A stretch of DNA of 64,000 bases from JAJEAO01 sp963667635 (GTDB taxonomy: Bacteria > Acidobacteriota > Vicinamibacteria > Marinacidobacterales > Marinacidobacteraceae). The position numbers and the translations under genes are program-made. Below the pieces are notes generated by a model. The model saw nothing but the letters and a program-made list of their open reading frames with translations. It did no database searches and was not told the DNA's origin. Positions 27,555 to 36,020 of this stretch are shown here, one piece after another. Where the stretch lies: contig OZ246946.1 of assembly GCA_965232015.1 (NCBI GenBank), positions 558,001 through 622,000 on the forward strand, in the 5' to 3' direction. The stretch's first letter is position 1. Every line of letters begins with the position of its first letter.

Positions 27555-29138
27555 TCAGGCAAGTCTCTCGGTGCCGGACTGGAGTCCGGCGCTCCGGTTC
27601 CACACCCAGAGGCCGAACGCGCCGAGGCCGAAGAACATGACCATCAGCCCCACGACCGTTCCCGCGACCGGGATCTCGACCAGCACCGCGATGATCGCGA
27701 GCCCGAGGGCGAGGCGGAGCAGCTTCTGCCACGGCGTCGCCCCGGCGCCGAGGAGCGCTTCACCGAGAGCGAGCCCCGCCACGACCCGGGAGGCGTAGAG
27801 CAGGAAGAGGTAGAGCCCGACCAGCGCGGCCGCGATGGGGAGGCCGATGAAGGTAAGAGCGGTCAGGATGGCGGCGAACGGAAGCCCGACGAACAGCAGC
27901 AGCCCCAGGAGCAGCGGGGCGAGCGGCCGGCCGCCGAGGCCCGCGACTCGGGTCACCGGACCCGCCGCGAGGAGCAGCAGCACCCCGCCGAGCGCCAGCC
28001 CCCGGGCCCATCGGAACAGGACGTCCAGCGCCCGCTCCCCCGGACTCTCGCCCTCGGGCTCGGCGACAACCCAGTCCACCTCGGGGCCGCCGGCCGCGCG
28101 CACCGGCTCGTCCTCGCCGTGGTACCGCAGGACGCCTCCCACCGTGGCGCGGGGGCCGACCTGCAGTTCCTCCGCCAGGATCCGCGCGTCGCCGCCGATC
28201 GCCCCGTCGAGGTCCACATGCTCCCCCACCGCCGCGAGCGAGCGGACGACCTCTCCCGAGAGGATGAGATTCTCCCCCGCCAGAAAGGCGCTGCCGCCGA
28301 TCGAGCCCCGGGGGCGCACCTCGAGGAACTGTCCCGCCCCGGTGGCGCCTCGCCCCACCCGTCCGAGGATCCGCGCGGTCTGGGCGAGCCCTCGCCAGCT
28401 CAGCCCGACCTCGCCCTCGATGTCGAGGCGCTCGGAAACACCGATCAGGTCGCCCTCGACGACGCCGCTCACGGTGAGCGATTGGACCAGGTAGTACACG
28501 TCGCCGCGCACCTCGCCGGCGATCACCGCGGTCCCGCACATCAGGATCAGGTCGTCCTCGACGATCTCGCCCGCCGGAACCCCACAGTCGCCGTCGTCGC
28601 GGCGGATCTCGAGCGCCTCCGCCGGGGCGGGGAGGGCGGACAGGGCGGGGATCAGCGCCGCGGCGAGAAGCACCGCTGTCCCGCCGGGGCGGAATCGGCG
28701 CGCGGCCACGACGAGGGATGCGATGGTGATCAGGTTCATGGCGACGAGGCCTCCGATGAAGGGCTGGGTGAGGAGGGCGGCGTAGTCGGGGAGGCGGAAC
28801 AGGCCGAACCCCAGGCGGCTGAGCAGAGAGAGGTCGGCGACTCCCGAGGCCTCGGGGGGGACGAGGCCGGCCGCCACCCGCCGAAGCGCGATGACGCCGA
28901 ACGAGAGCAGCACTCCGGCCGCGACGACCCACCCGAACTCGCGGCGAACCTCGCGCTTCTGGACGGTCTCCGGAGCGATCGCGGCGCCGAGCAGTCGGCT
29001 CTCCCGTCGGAGCGCGACGGAGCGGCGCCGGCACTCGAGGCAGCCGTCCAGATGGGGCTGCCAGTCGGCCGCAGCGGCCGCGTCCTGCTCGCCGTCGACC
29101 AGCGCGACGAGTTCCATTTCGGAGAGGTGCCCGGTCAT
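27555..29138 (-). CDS. Membrane anti-sigma factor fused to a bactofilin-like beta domain
   Basis: The 527-residue product starts with a zinc-finger anti-sigma segment (about 1-45, HLDGCLECRR: His and two Cys of the zf-HC2 pattern), then transmembrane helices (about 70-90, 125-145, 155-172), a beta-helix-like stretch rich in short repeats (about 180-330, resembling bactofilin polymer-forming domains: AVIAGEVRGDVYYL, GDLIGVSERLDIEGEV, GGDARILAEELQVG), and four or so C-terminal membrane helices. Its ATG overlaps the sigma gene stop as ATGA, so it should bind and silence that ECF sigma factor. The last codons (NRSAGLQSGTERLA) are encoded by a dispersed palindromic repeat. Confidence 0.83.
   Translation of the reverse strand: MTGHLSEMELVALVDGEQDAAAAADWQPHLDGCLECRRRSVALRRESRLLGAAIAPETVQKREVRREFGWVVAAGVLLSFGVIALRRVAAGLVPPEASGVADLSLLSRLGFGLFRLPDYAALLTQPFIGGLVAMNLITIASLVVAARRFRPGGTAVLLAAALIPALSALPAPAEALEIRRDDGDCGVPAGEIVEDDLILMCGTAVIAGEVRGDVYYLVQSLTVSGVVEGDLIGVSERLDIEGEVGLSWRGLAQTARILGRVGRGATGAGQFLEVRPRGSIGGSAFLAGENLILSGEVVRSLAAVGEHVDLDGAIGGDARILAEELQVGPRATVGGVLRYHGEDEPVRAAGGPEVDWVVAEPEGESPGERALDVLFRWARGLALGGVLLLLAAGPVTRVAGLGGRPLAPLLLGLLLFVGLPFAAILTALTFIGLPIAAALVGLYLFLLYASRVVAGLALGEALLGAGATPWQKLLRLALGLAIIAVLVEIPVAGTVVGLMVMFFGLGAFGLWVWNRSAGLQSGTERLA
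27572..27595. repeat. REP-like palindrome in the 3' end of the anti-sigma gene
   Basis: The 24-base element contains the palindrome GCCGGACTGGAGTCCGGC followed by GCTCC. The same sequence occurs at 43697-43720 and, with one change in the loop, inverted at 50127-50150. Here it is translated as the last residues of the anti-sigma protein. Confidence 0.85.
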
Positions 29139-29788
29139 CCGGCGTTTCCTCCGGCTCCTTCGAGGAGAGCCCGCAGCCGACGCCGCCCGCGAAGCAGCAC
29201 CACGCCCACCTGGCCGGCCGGGATGCCGAGAGCCTCGGCGATCTCGCGGTAGGACAGGTCGGCGCCGTAGCGCAGGGAGAGAGCGAATCGCTGCCGGCGC
29301 GGAAGCCGGGCGAGCGCGCCCCGCACCTGGTCTCGACTCTCGCGCGTGATCAGCAGATCGAGTGGGCTGGACGACTCCGCTTCCAGCCGGGAGGTCCGAG
29401 ACTCGTCCAGCGGTTCGGCCCGCCGGGCCCGTCTGGCTTCATCCCAGCACCGGTTCGACGCGATCCGGAACAGCCAGGGAGCGAACGGCCGACGGGCATC
29501 GAACGATCCGATGCGGAACCGGGCCTTCATCATGATGTCGGACGCGAGGTCCTCTCCGTCGTTGCCGGGAAGGGCGCGCCGGCAGAACGAGGCGATTCGA
29601 GGACGGAAGTGGGAGTAGAGCGACCCCCACGCCTGGGCGGCCTCGTCGGCGGACACGTCCGAGTCGGGGTCGTCCGCTTGCTGGCAGCGACGGGCGAGCC
29701 GGGCGAACCCGCCGCCGGACGACCGACGGCGAACCGATCCCGGGGTGCGTTCGCCGTCCGGGGTGCGCTGGTCGTCGCCGTGGAGCAT
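29135..29788 (-). CDS. ECF-family RNA polymerase sigma factor
   Basis: The 217-residue sigma-70 relative has region 2 (about 50-115: EDLASDIMMKARFRIGSF, PFAPWLFRIASNRCWDEARR) and region 4 (about 150-205: LPRRQRFALSLRYGADLSYREIAEALGI with a helix-turn-helix). It would direct RNA polymerase to stress promoters and be held by the overlapping anti-sigma gene. The ATG at 29788 has AGGAGG only one base upstream, an unusually short spacing; the first 40 residues are poorly conserved in character, so a later non-ATG start is possible. An ECF-type promoter lies just upstream, which suggests autoregulation. Confidence 0.92.
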   Translation of the reverse strand: MLHGDDQRTPDGERTPGSVRRRSSGGGFARLARRCQQADDPDSDVSADEAAQAWGSLYSHFRPRIASFCRRALPGNDGEDLASDIMMKARFRIGSFDARRPFAPWLFRIASNRCWDEARRARRAEPLDESRTSRLEAESSSPLDLLITRESRDQVRGALARLPRRQRFALSLRYGADLSYREIAEALGIPAGQVGVVLLRGRRRLRALLEGAGGNAG

Positions 29789-29800
29789 TCCTCCTGCTTT

Positions 29801-29829
29801 CTATACGGACGAATCCCGGTTTTGTTACC
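29801..29829 (-). promoter_or_regulatory. Candidate ECF-type promoter of the sigma/anti-sigma operon
   Basis: On the minus strand GGTAAC (29829-29824) and CGTATA (29807-29802) are separated by 16 bases, the GGAAC-like and CGT-like boxes typical of ECF promoters. Self-activation by the encoded sigma factor is the likely reading. Confidence 0.55.
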
Positions 29830-29906
29830 GGTGGAGGCGGAGGACTCCGGCGCGCCTCCCCGGCGGCGGATCAAGCGACCCTACCCCCGGCAGGACGCTC
29901 CCGCCG

Positions 29907-29912
29907 TAGAAT
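29907..29912 (+). promoter_or_regulatory. -10 element of the PDZ-hydrolase gene, leaderless spacing
   Basis: TAGAAT is followed by eight bases and the ATG at 29921, so the predicted transcript begins at the start codon. No clear -35 box is seen. Confidence 0.5.
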
Positions 29913-29920
29913 CGCGCCCG

Positions 29921-31243
29921 ATGCGGATCGGGCGGCGGGTTCTCCTCGGGGTCGGCGTCGTCGCGCTGGCGGTTCCCGTCGTGTTCGTGGCGCGAACGCT
30001 CGATCGCATGGCCCTCGCCTATACGACCGGTCTGCGGAGGGCGCCGGACGGCCCCGGATTCATGGGTGTCGAGTCCCCGCGGGGCGGACCGCCGCCTGGC
30101 ATCGTGTTCCTCGGACGATCCGCGCCCGTCGAAGGATCTCCGGGTTTCGTGATGCGGCGCGTCTCCGCCCAGGGGCGGGAGGCGGGGCTCCGTTCGGGCG
30201 ACCGGGTGGTGCGGGTGGACGGCGTGGTCCACGATTCGATGGCGTCGGCGATGCAGGCGCTGGTTCGGGACCGGGAGGCGGGTGAAGTCGTCGCGTTCGA
30301 CATCGTCCGCGACGGGGAGAACATCCGGCTCGGCGTGCGGTTGGGCCGTTTCGTGCGCGACCCGGCCGATGTCGGTCTCCCGTTCGAGGCGGTGGAGTTC
30401 GATTCGGCGAGCGGGTTCCGGCTGCGCGGCTGGTGGATCCCGCCCCCGGAGGGGAGCGACGGCCGGAGCGTGGTCTGGGTGCATGGCGCCCACTCCTCGC
30501 GGTTCCAGGCCCTCGATCACGACGCCGGGCACTTGCGGGACCGCGGCTACGGCCTGTTGACGTTCGATCTCTCCGGTCGGGGCTCGAGCGAGGGGCGCTA
30601 CATCACGTACACATGGAACGAGCGCCACGACGTGGCGGCGGCGGTGCGTTTCGTCCGCGAGCGGCCCGAGGCCGACCCCGCTCGCGTGGTCGTGTTCGGG
30701 ACCTCGAACGGCGCCTCGTCGGCGATCTACGCGGCGGCCGAGCTCGGTGATCTCCCGGCGCTCGCCCTCGATGCTCCCTACGCCGACCTGTGGCGGGCGG
30801 CGGGCTCCATGCTGGAAATCCGCGGCGGCCATCCGGCGCTCCGAGCGCCGCTCGCGCTCTTCGTCCGCCTTCGCACCGGCCTCCGGATTCGGGACGTGCG
30901 CCCGATCGAGCAGATCGCGTCGTTCCCTGGCCGGGTGCTGTTCATCCACGGGGACCTCGACCGGCAGGTTCCGCCGGAGCACAGCCGGGAGCTTCACGAG
31001 AGGCGCCTGGCCGCCGGCCTCCCCTCCCTGCGGTGGGTGCTGCCGGGGGGAGAACACGGCTTCGACGACTATCCGCCCCCGGGCATCCTGTGGAATCGGG
31101 TGGGCGATTTCTTCGACGACGCGCTCGGGGGCCGGGCCCCGGGGTGGGAACTGGGCGGCCCGGCGCCCGACACTCTCGAGGATCCGTCGTGGGCCGACCT
31201 GCCCCGGCGGGCCGCCCCGCCGCCGGACCCCGAGACTCCGTGA
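29921..31243 (+). CDS. Membrane-anchored alpha/beta hydrolase with a PDZ domain
   Basis: The 440-residue product has an N-terminal membrane anchor (VLLGVGVVALAVPVVFVA), a PDZ domain (about 75-140: GREAGLRSGDRVVRVDGVV) and an alpha/beta hydrolase domain (about 165-415). The nucleophile elbow is GTSNG near 260; the acid is probably in FIHGDLDRQVPPEH and the His in GGEHGFDDY. It resembles S9/BD-FAE-like peptidase or esterase folds; the substrate is not known. The stop overlaps the next gene's GTG as GTGA, so the pair is translationally coupled with a peptidoglycan-type hydrolase. Confidence 0.83.
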   Translation: MRIGRRVLLGVGVVALAVPVVFVARTLDRMALAYTTGLRRAPDGPGFMGVESPRGGPPPGIVFLGRSAPVEGSPGFVMRRVSAQGREAGLRSGDRVVRVDGVVHDSMASAMQALVRDREAGEVVAFDIVRDGENIRLGVRLGRFVRDPADVGLPFEAVEFDSASGFRLRGWWIPPPEGSDGRSVVWVHGAHSSRFQALDHDAGHLRDRGYGLLTFDLSGRGSSEGRYITYTWNERHDVAAAVRFVRERPEADPARVVVFGTSNGASSAIYAAAELGDLPALALDAPYADLWRAAGSMLEIRGGHPALRAPLALFVRLRTGLRIRDVRPIEQIASFPGRVLFIHGDLDRQVPPEHSRELHERRLAAGLPSLRWVLPGGEHGFDDYPPPGILWNRVGDFFDDALGGRAPGWELGGPAPDTLEDPSWADLPRRAAPPPDPETP

Positions 31244-33705
31244 CGAAGCCCCGTCCGGCGCGGCGGCTCGCGCTCGCGCTGGTTCCGGTGCTCGCCGCCG
31301 GTTGCGGCGCGCCGGCGGGAGAGACACCGGGGTCGGTCGGCCCGGCTCCCGGGGTTGACGGGCTCGCCGGCCGGATCACGGAGTTCGTGGCCGCCGAGAT
31401 GGAGGACAAGGGGATCCCGGCGATGGCGATCGCCCTCACCGACGGAGACCGGATCGTCTGGGCCCGCGGGTTCGGCGAGGCCCGGCCCGGCGTTGCCGCG
31501 GACGCCGACACCCTGTTCCGGGTGGGCTCCGTCTCGAAACTGTTCACGGACGTGGCGGTCGTCGCCCGGCACGAGCAGGGCTCGCTGGATCTCGACGCCG
31601 AGGTCAGCGAGGCGCTCCCCGGATTCGCTCCCGGCCCGCCCGGGTCGCCCGCGACCGGCGTCACGCTGCGCCGGCTCATGGCGCACCGCGCCGGCCTGGT
31701 CCGGGAACCGCCGGTCGGGCACTACTTCGACGACTCCTCTCCCTCGCTCGAGGCCACGGTGGAGAGCCTGAACGGGGCGCCCCTGGTGTTCCCGCCGGGG
31801 GTGAGCCAGAAGTACTCGAACGCCGGGATCGCCGTCGTCGGCCGGGTCCTGGAGCACGTCGCCGGGAGACCGTTCGAGGAGGCGGTGACGGCCGAGGTGC
31901 TTCGGCCGCTCGGACTCGAATCGAGCTGGTTCTCGGTGGAGGCGGCGCCGCCGGAGCGGCTGGCTTCCGGCCTGATGTGGAGCTATGACGGCCGCGAATT
32001 CCCCGCGCCCGGATTCGCGCTGGGAATGAGCCCGGCGGGCTCGATGGTCACCTCGGTCCGGGATCTCGGCGTCTTCCTCACCCGGCTCGCGGGCGGTCGT
32101 TTGCCCGGAGTGCTGGAGTCCGGGGCGCTGGAGGCGATGTGGCGGGTGCAGTTCCCGCCGGAGGGGGAAGCCGATCCGACGACCGGGTTCGGTCTCGGCT
32201 TCCATCGGAGCGTTCTCGAAGCGGCCGCGGCCGACGGGACCACGACCCGTCACCCGGTGGTCGGGCATGGCGGCGCGATCTACGGCTTCTCCACCGAACT
32301 CGCTTTCCTGCCGGAGACCGGGCTGGGGGCGGTGGCGGTGAGCTCGGTGGACTTCACCGGCGGCGTCGTGGCGCGCATCGTCCGTCTCGCCCTCCTCGAG
32401 CTGCTCGCCCGCGACGAGGGCCCGCCTCCGGACTATCCCCGGACCTGGCCGCTGCCTTCCGGAGTCGCCGACCGCCTCCACGGCCGGTGGGAGGCGACCG
32501 ATGGAACGCGGATCCGGCTGCTCGCGCGCGCCGACCCCGACCGGGCCCCCGGAGAGGACCGGCTGGAGCTCGTGGGGCCGACGGCGAATCTGCAGCTCCG
32601 CGCCGCCGAGCCCGGGACCGATGGGGGCCCGTTGCGACTGGTGGCCGACTCCCGGCTCGCGACCAGCCCCCGGGTCACGGTTCGGGGATCCGGTGACGAG
32701 ACCGCCCTCACGCTGGAGCCGGGGGGCCTCGTGTTCCGGCGGATCCCCGACCCGCGTCCGCCCCCGCCGCCTCCCGGGCTCCTCCCGCTGCTCGGGGAGT
32801 ACGGCTGGGATCACAACATCCTGTTCGTCTTCGAATCGGACGGCGTCCTCGCGGTGCTCATCGAGTGGCTGGAACGCCAGATCCTGACCCCGGATCCCGA
32901 GGATCCCGATCGGTTCCTCTTCCCCGACCGGGGCCTCTACCCGGGGGAATCGCTGCGGTTCCTCCGCGGGGACGAGGGAGCGGTCACCGGGGTCTCGCTC
33001 TCCGGGATCGTCTTCCCGCGCCGCTCGGGGCCGGGGGAGGGCACCTTCCGGATCGTCCCCCGGCGTCCGGTGGACGAGCTGCGGCGGATCGCCGGGGAAG
33101 CGTCTCCTCCGGTGGAGGAGGGTGACTTCCTGCCCTCCGACCTGGCGCGCATCACCGACCTCGACCCCACGATCCGGCTCGATGTGCGCTACGCCGGGAC
33201 CGACAACTTCATGGGCGCCGCGTTTTACGACGTCGCTGACGCCTTCCTCCAGCGCCCGGCGGCGGAAGCGCTGGTGCGGGCCCACCGCGAGCTCGCGGCG
33301 CTCGGGCTCGGCATCACCGTTCACGACGGCTACCGTCCGTGGCGGGTGACCCGCATGTTCTGGGACGCGACCCCGGAGCGCCAGCGGCTGTTCGTGGCCG
33401 ATCCGGCGTCGGGCTCCCGCCACAACCGGGGAGCGGCGGTGGATCTCGGCGTCCACGATCTCGCAACCGGCGCCCCGCAGCGGTTCGTCTCCGGCTACGA
33501 CGAGTTCTCCGAGCGGGCGTTTCCCGGCTACGTGGGCGGAACGTCGGAGCAGCGCTGGCTCCGCGAGCAGGTCCGGCGGATCATGGAACGAGAGGGATTC
33601 GTGGTGTACGAACACGAGTGGTGGCACTTCGACTACCGCGGTTGGGAGCGGTATCGCCTCGGGAACCAGCCGCTTCGGGCCATCGGCGCGGAGGCGCGCC
33701 GCTGA
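31240..33705 (+). CDS. Lipoprotein fusion: serine beta-lactamase/DD-peptidase-like domain plus D-Ala-D-Ala dipeptidase
   Basis: The 821-residue product begins with a signal ending in the lipobox LAAGC. The N-terminal part is a class C beta-lactamase/esterase-type serine hydrolase (about 40-400) with SVSK near 96 (SxxK nucleophile), YSN near 191 and GHGG near 343. A beta-rich middle region (about 410-625) follows. The C-terminal domain (about 630-821) is a VanX/DdpX-type zinc dipeptidase with SRHNRGAAVDLG (SxHxxGxAxD) near 725 and EWWHFDY near 793. Both parts act on D-Ala-D-Ala-type substrates in other proteins, so the fusion may trim and then split peptidoglycan peptides. An ampG-like gene lies downstream on the same strand. 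Confidence 0.88.
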   Translation: MTKPRPARRLALALVPVLAAGCGAPAGETPGSVGPAPGVDGLAGRITEFVAAEMEDKGIPAMAIALTDGDRIVWARGFGEARPGVAADADTLFRVGSVSKLFTDVAVVARHEQGSLDLDAEVSEALPGFAPGPPGSPATGVTLRRLMAHRAGLVREPPVGHYFDDSSPSLEATVESLNGAPLVFPPGVSQKYSNAGIAVVGRVLEHVAGRPFEEAVTAEVLRPLGLESSWFSVEAAPPERLASGLMWSYDGREFPAPGFALGMSPAGSMVTSVRDLGVFLTRLAGGRLPGVLESGALEAMWRVQFPPEGEADPTTGFGLGFHRSVLEAAAADGTTTRHPVVGHGGAIYGFSTELAFLPETGLGAVAVSSVDFTGGVVARIVRLALLELLARDEGPPPDYPRTWPLPSGVADRLHGRWEATDGTRIRLLARADPDRAPGEDRLELVGPTANLQLRAAEPGTDGGPLRLVADSRLATSPRVTVRGSGDETALTLEPGGLVFRRIPDPRPPPPPPGLLPLLGEYGWDHNILFVFESDGVLAVLIEWLERQILTPDPEDPDRFLFPDRGLYPGESLRFLRGDEGAVTGVSLSGIVFPRRSGPGEGTFRIVPRRPVDELRRIAGEASPPVEEGDFLPSDLARITDLDPTIRLDVRYAGTDNFMGAAFYDVADAFLQRPAAEALVRAHRELAALGLGITVHDGYRPWRVTRMFWDATPERQRLFVADPASGSRHNRGAAVDLGVHDLATGAPQRFVSGYDEFSERAFPGYVGGTSEQRWLREQVRRIMEREGFVVYEHEWWHFDYRGWERYRLGNQPLRAIGAEARR

Positions 33706-33713
33706 GGCCGCCG

Positions 33714-34433
33714 ATGCTGGATCTCCTCACCCGGAAGGGCCGCGCGGCCGCCCGGGTCCGCCGGGCCGCGAAGACGCTCACCGAGCGCTACGCCCAGCCG
33801 GAGGCCCGGGCCTCGGCGGCGGAACGGCTGCTGGCGATCGGCACGCCGGAGGCGATCTACCACCTGACCCGCCGCTTCACGATCACCTCCGGCAACCTCG
33901 AGCAGGACGATCAGGAGAAGCGCTGGGTGCGGGATCTCCTCATCGAACGGGGGGCGCCGGCGGTGGAGCCGCTGAAGCGATTCCTGCGGGGCCACGACGA
34001 AGTGACCTGGGCGATGGAGGCGCTCAAGGCGCTCCTCCCCGAGGACGAGCTGGCCGACTTCCTGTTCACGGTGCTCGGCGACGGCGATCCGGTCATGATC
34101 CGGGGTCCCAAGGCGGTCCGCATCCTCGACTTCCTCGCCGATCTCCCGGTCCCGGGCGCCGCGAGGAACGCCGCGCGCTGCCTCGAAAGCCCCGACGACA
34201 CGGTGCGGATGGCGGCGGTGCAGGCGCTCGGCGAGTATCGGGATCCGGAAGCGCGGGAGATCGCGCTCGAGGCGCTCGCCTCGGACGAGGAGGATTCGGT
34301 CCGGGTGCGCATCGCGCTCGCCGGGCTGTTCGCCGATCTGGAGTGGGAGATCCGGGGGAGGCGTCCGGCGGTGGAACGGTTGCTGCCGCCCGGGTTCCGC
34401 GTGACTTCCAGGGGCCGGATCCTCCGCATCTGA
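33714..34433 (+). CDS. HEAT-repeat protein
   Basis: The 239-residue product is all helical with HEAT/armadillo-type repeats: APAVEPLKRFLRGHDEVTWAMEALKALL, a central pair, and CLESPDDTVRMAAVQALGEYRDPEAREIALEALASDEEDSVRVRIALAGLF. No signal peptide or catalytic motif is visible; such proteins serve as protein-binding scaffolds. It begins eight bases after the lipoprotein fusion and precedes the symporter, so it is part of a plus-strand run. I cannot name a partner. Confidence 0.75.
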   Translation: MLDLLTRKGRAAARVRRAAKTLTERYAQPEARASAAERLLAIGTPEAIYHLTRRFTITSGNLEQDDQEKRWVRDLLIERGAPAVEPLKRFLRGHDEVTWAMEALKALLPEDELADFLFTVLGDGDPVMIRGPKAVRILDFLADLPVPGAARNAARCLESPDDTVRMAAVQALGEYRDPEAREIALEALASDEEDSVRVRIALAGLFADLEWEIRGRRPAVERLLPPGFRVTSRGRILRI

Positions 34434-34448
34434 CGAGGGCGACCCGAT

Positions 34449-36020
34449 CTGACCATCGCCACCCTCCTCATCGTCGCCGGCTACCTCGCCGGCATCACCG
34501 CGTTCGGTGTGTGGGTGGGGCGGAAGGACCGGACCGTCGAGGGGTTCTTCCTCGCCGGGCGCTCGACGCCGTGGTGGGCGGTGGCGGCCTGCATCGTCGC
34601 CACCGAGACCAGCGTCCTCACCTTCACCTCGGTCCCGGGCTTCGCCTACGAGGGGGACTTCCGGTTCCTGCAGCTCGCCGCCGGGTTCATCGTGGGCCGC
34701 CTCGCCATCGCGCTGTGGCTGCTTCCCGCCTACTTCCGCGGCGAGGTCCTCACCACCTACGAGCTCCTCGGACGACGCTTCGGGGACCGGGTCCGGAGCG
34801 CGGCGGCGGCCATCTTCCTCGTGTACCGGAACCTCGCCGACGGCGTGCGTCTCCACGCCGCGGCGCTCATGGTGGCCATCGTCGCGGGGGTGCCCGAGTG
34901 GTGGTGCATCCTGGCGCTCGCCGCCGCCATGATCGCCTTCTCCGAAGAGGGCGGCGTCCGCGCCACGATCTGGACCGACGCCATCCAGCTCGGGGTGTAT
35001 CTCCTCGGAGCCGGAGTCATCGTCGCCGCGCTCGCCGGGGCGGACGGCGCCGCCGGGCCGCTGGACTGGGTTCCGGCGGCGGCCGCGGCGGACAAGTTCC
35101 GGGTGCTGGCGCCCGAGTTCGACCTCACGGTCCCCTACACCCTCGCGGCCGGAGTCCTCGGAGGCGCGTTCCTGACCTTCGCGACCCACGGCGCGGACCA
35201 GTACCTGGCCCAGCGCCTCCTCGCGGCCCGGTCCCTGCGGCACGCGCAGATCGGCCTCGTCCTCTCCGGATTCGGGGCGGCGTTCCAGTTCTGTCTGTTC
35301 CTCGGGATCGGCGCCTGGCTGTGGACCTGGTACGACGGGCGGGAGTTCGCGCGCCCGGATGAGGTCCTCCCCACCTTCGTCGCCGAGAACCTCGGCGGGG
35401 TGGGCGCCGGGATCGCCCTCGCCGCGGTGGTGGCGGCGGCGCTGTCTCCGTCGCTGGTCAGTCTCGCTTCGACGACGGTTCGCGACTTCTGGCTGCCGTG
35501 GCGCACCCGGCGCGCCGCAGCCGAGGGGCCCCGGTCGCGGCAGGTGCGGGTGGGCCGCCAGTTCGTCGTGGTGTGGGGGCTGGTCCAGACGCTCGTGGCC
35601 CTGATCGCCCAGCGGGCGCCGTCGGCGCTCGAAGCCGGCCTCTCGATCCTCTCCTACGCTTCCGGACCGACGGTGGGGGCCTTCGGTCTGGCGCTCTTCG
35701 CCCCCCGGACCAGCCCGGGCGCGGTGCTCGTCGGGATGGGGGGCGGCTTTCTCGCCCCGGCGGCGATTCGCCTCGCCGGGTTCCCGCTGGCGTGGAGCTG
35801 GGACGTGCTGGTGGGCTCTCTCGTGACCGCGGCGGTCGGCATCGTCTGGAGCTCCGGCCTTCCCCGGTTCTCCCGGCCAGTTCTCCCGGTGGGGGCGGGG
35901 GCCGGCGCCGGGGGCGCTTCTGACCACGGGACTCGCCGATCGGGAGAAGCGGCCGGGAGAACCGGAGGCGACCGAAGCTCGAGGCGGCGTTCGACACCGT
36001 CGGGCGGCCGAATCGGATGA
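34449..36020 (+). CDS. Sodium/solute symporter (SSS family)
   Basis: The 523-residue product has about 13 membrane helices and SSS landmarks: AGRSTPWWAVAACIVATETSVLTF, a GADQYLAQRLLAARSLRHAQ segment and LSPSLVSLASTTVRDFWLP. It couples Na+ entry to uptake of a solute not identifiable from sequence. The first helix (LTIATLLIVAGYLAG) begins upstream of any ATG or GTG; the likely start is CTG 34449 with GAGGG before it. The C-terminus after about residue 470 is not SSS-like: it reads through a palindromic repeat and gives SRPVLPVGAG, also found at the end of HolA. Confidence 0.85.
   Translation: MTIATLLIVAGYLAGITAFGVWVGRKDRTVEGFFLAGRSTPWWAVAACIVATETSVLTFTSVPGFAYEGDFRFLQLAAGFIVGRLAIALWLLPAYFRGEVLTTYELLGRRFGDRVRSAAAAIFLVYRNLADGVRLHAAALMVAIVAGVPEWWCILALAAAMIAFSEEGGVRATIWTDAIQLGVYLLGAGVIVAALAGADGAAGPLDWVPAAAAADKFRVLAPEFDLTVPYTLAAGVLGGAFLTFATHGADQYLAQRLLAARSLRHAQIGLVLSGFGAAFQFCLFLGIGAWLWTWYDGREFARPDEVLPTFVAENLGGVGAGIALAAVVAAALSPSLVSLASTTVRDFWLPWRTRRAAAEGPRSRQVRVGRQFVVVWGLVQTLVALIAQRAPSALEAGLSILSYASGPTVGAFGLALFAPRTSPGAVLVGMGGGFLAPAAIRLAGFPLAWSWDVLVGSLVTAAVGIVWSSGLPRFSRPVLPVGAGAGAGGASDHGTRRSGEAAGRTGGDRSSRRRSTPSGGRIG
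35864..35965. repeat. Palindromic element overlapping the symporter 3' end
   Basis: Bases 35864-35878 (ccggttctcccggcc) and 35951-35965 are exact inverted complements, with the core unit ending gttctcccggtgggggcgggg next to the left arm. It belongs to the family found at 16792, 52256 and 60128 and is translated in the last 50 codons of the symporter. Confidence 0.8.
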
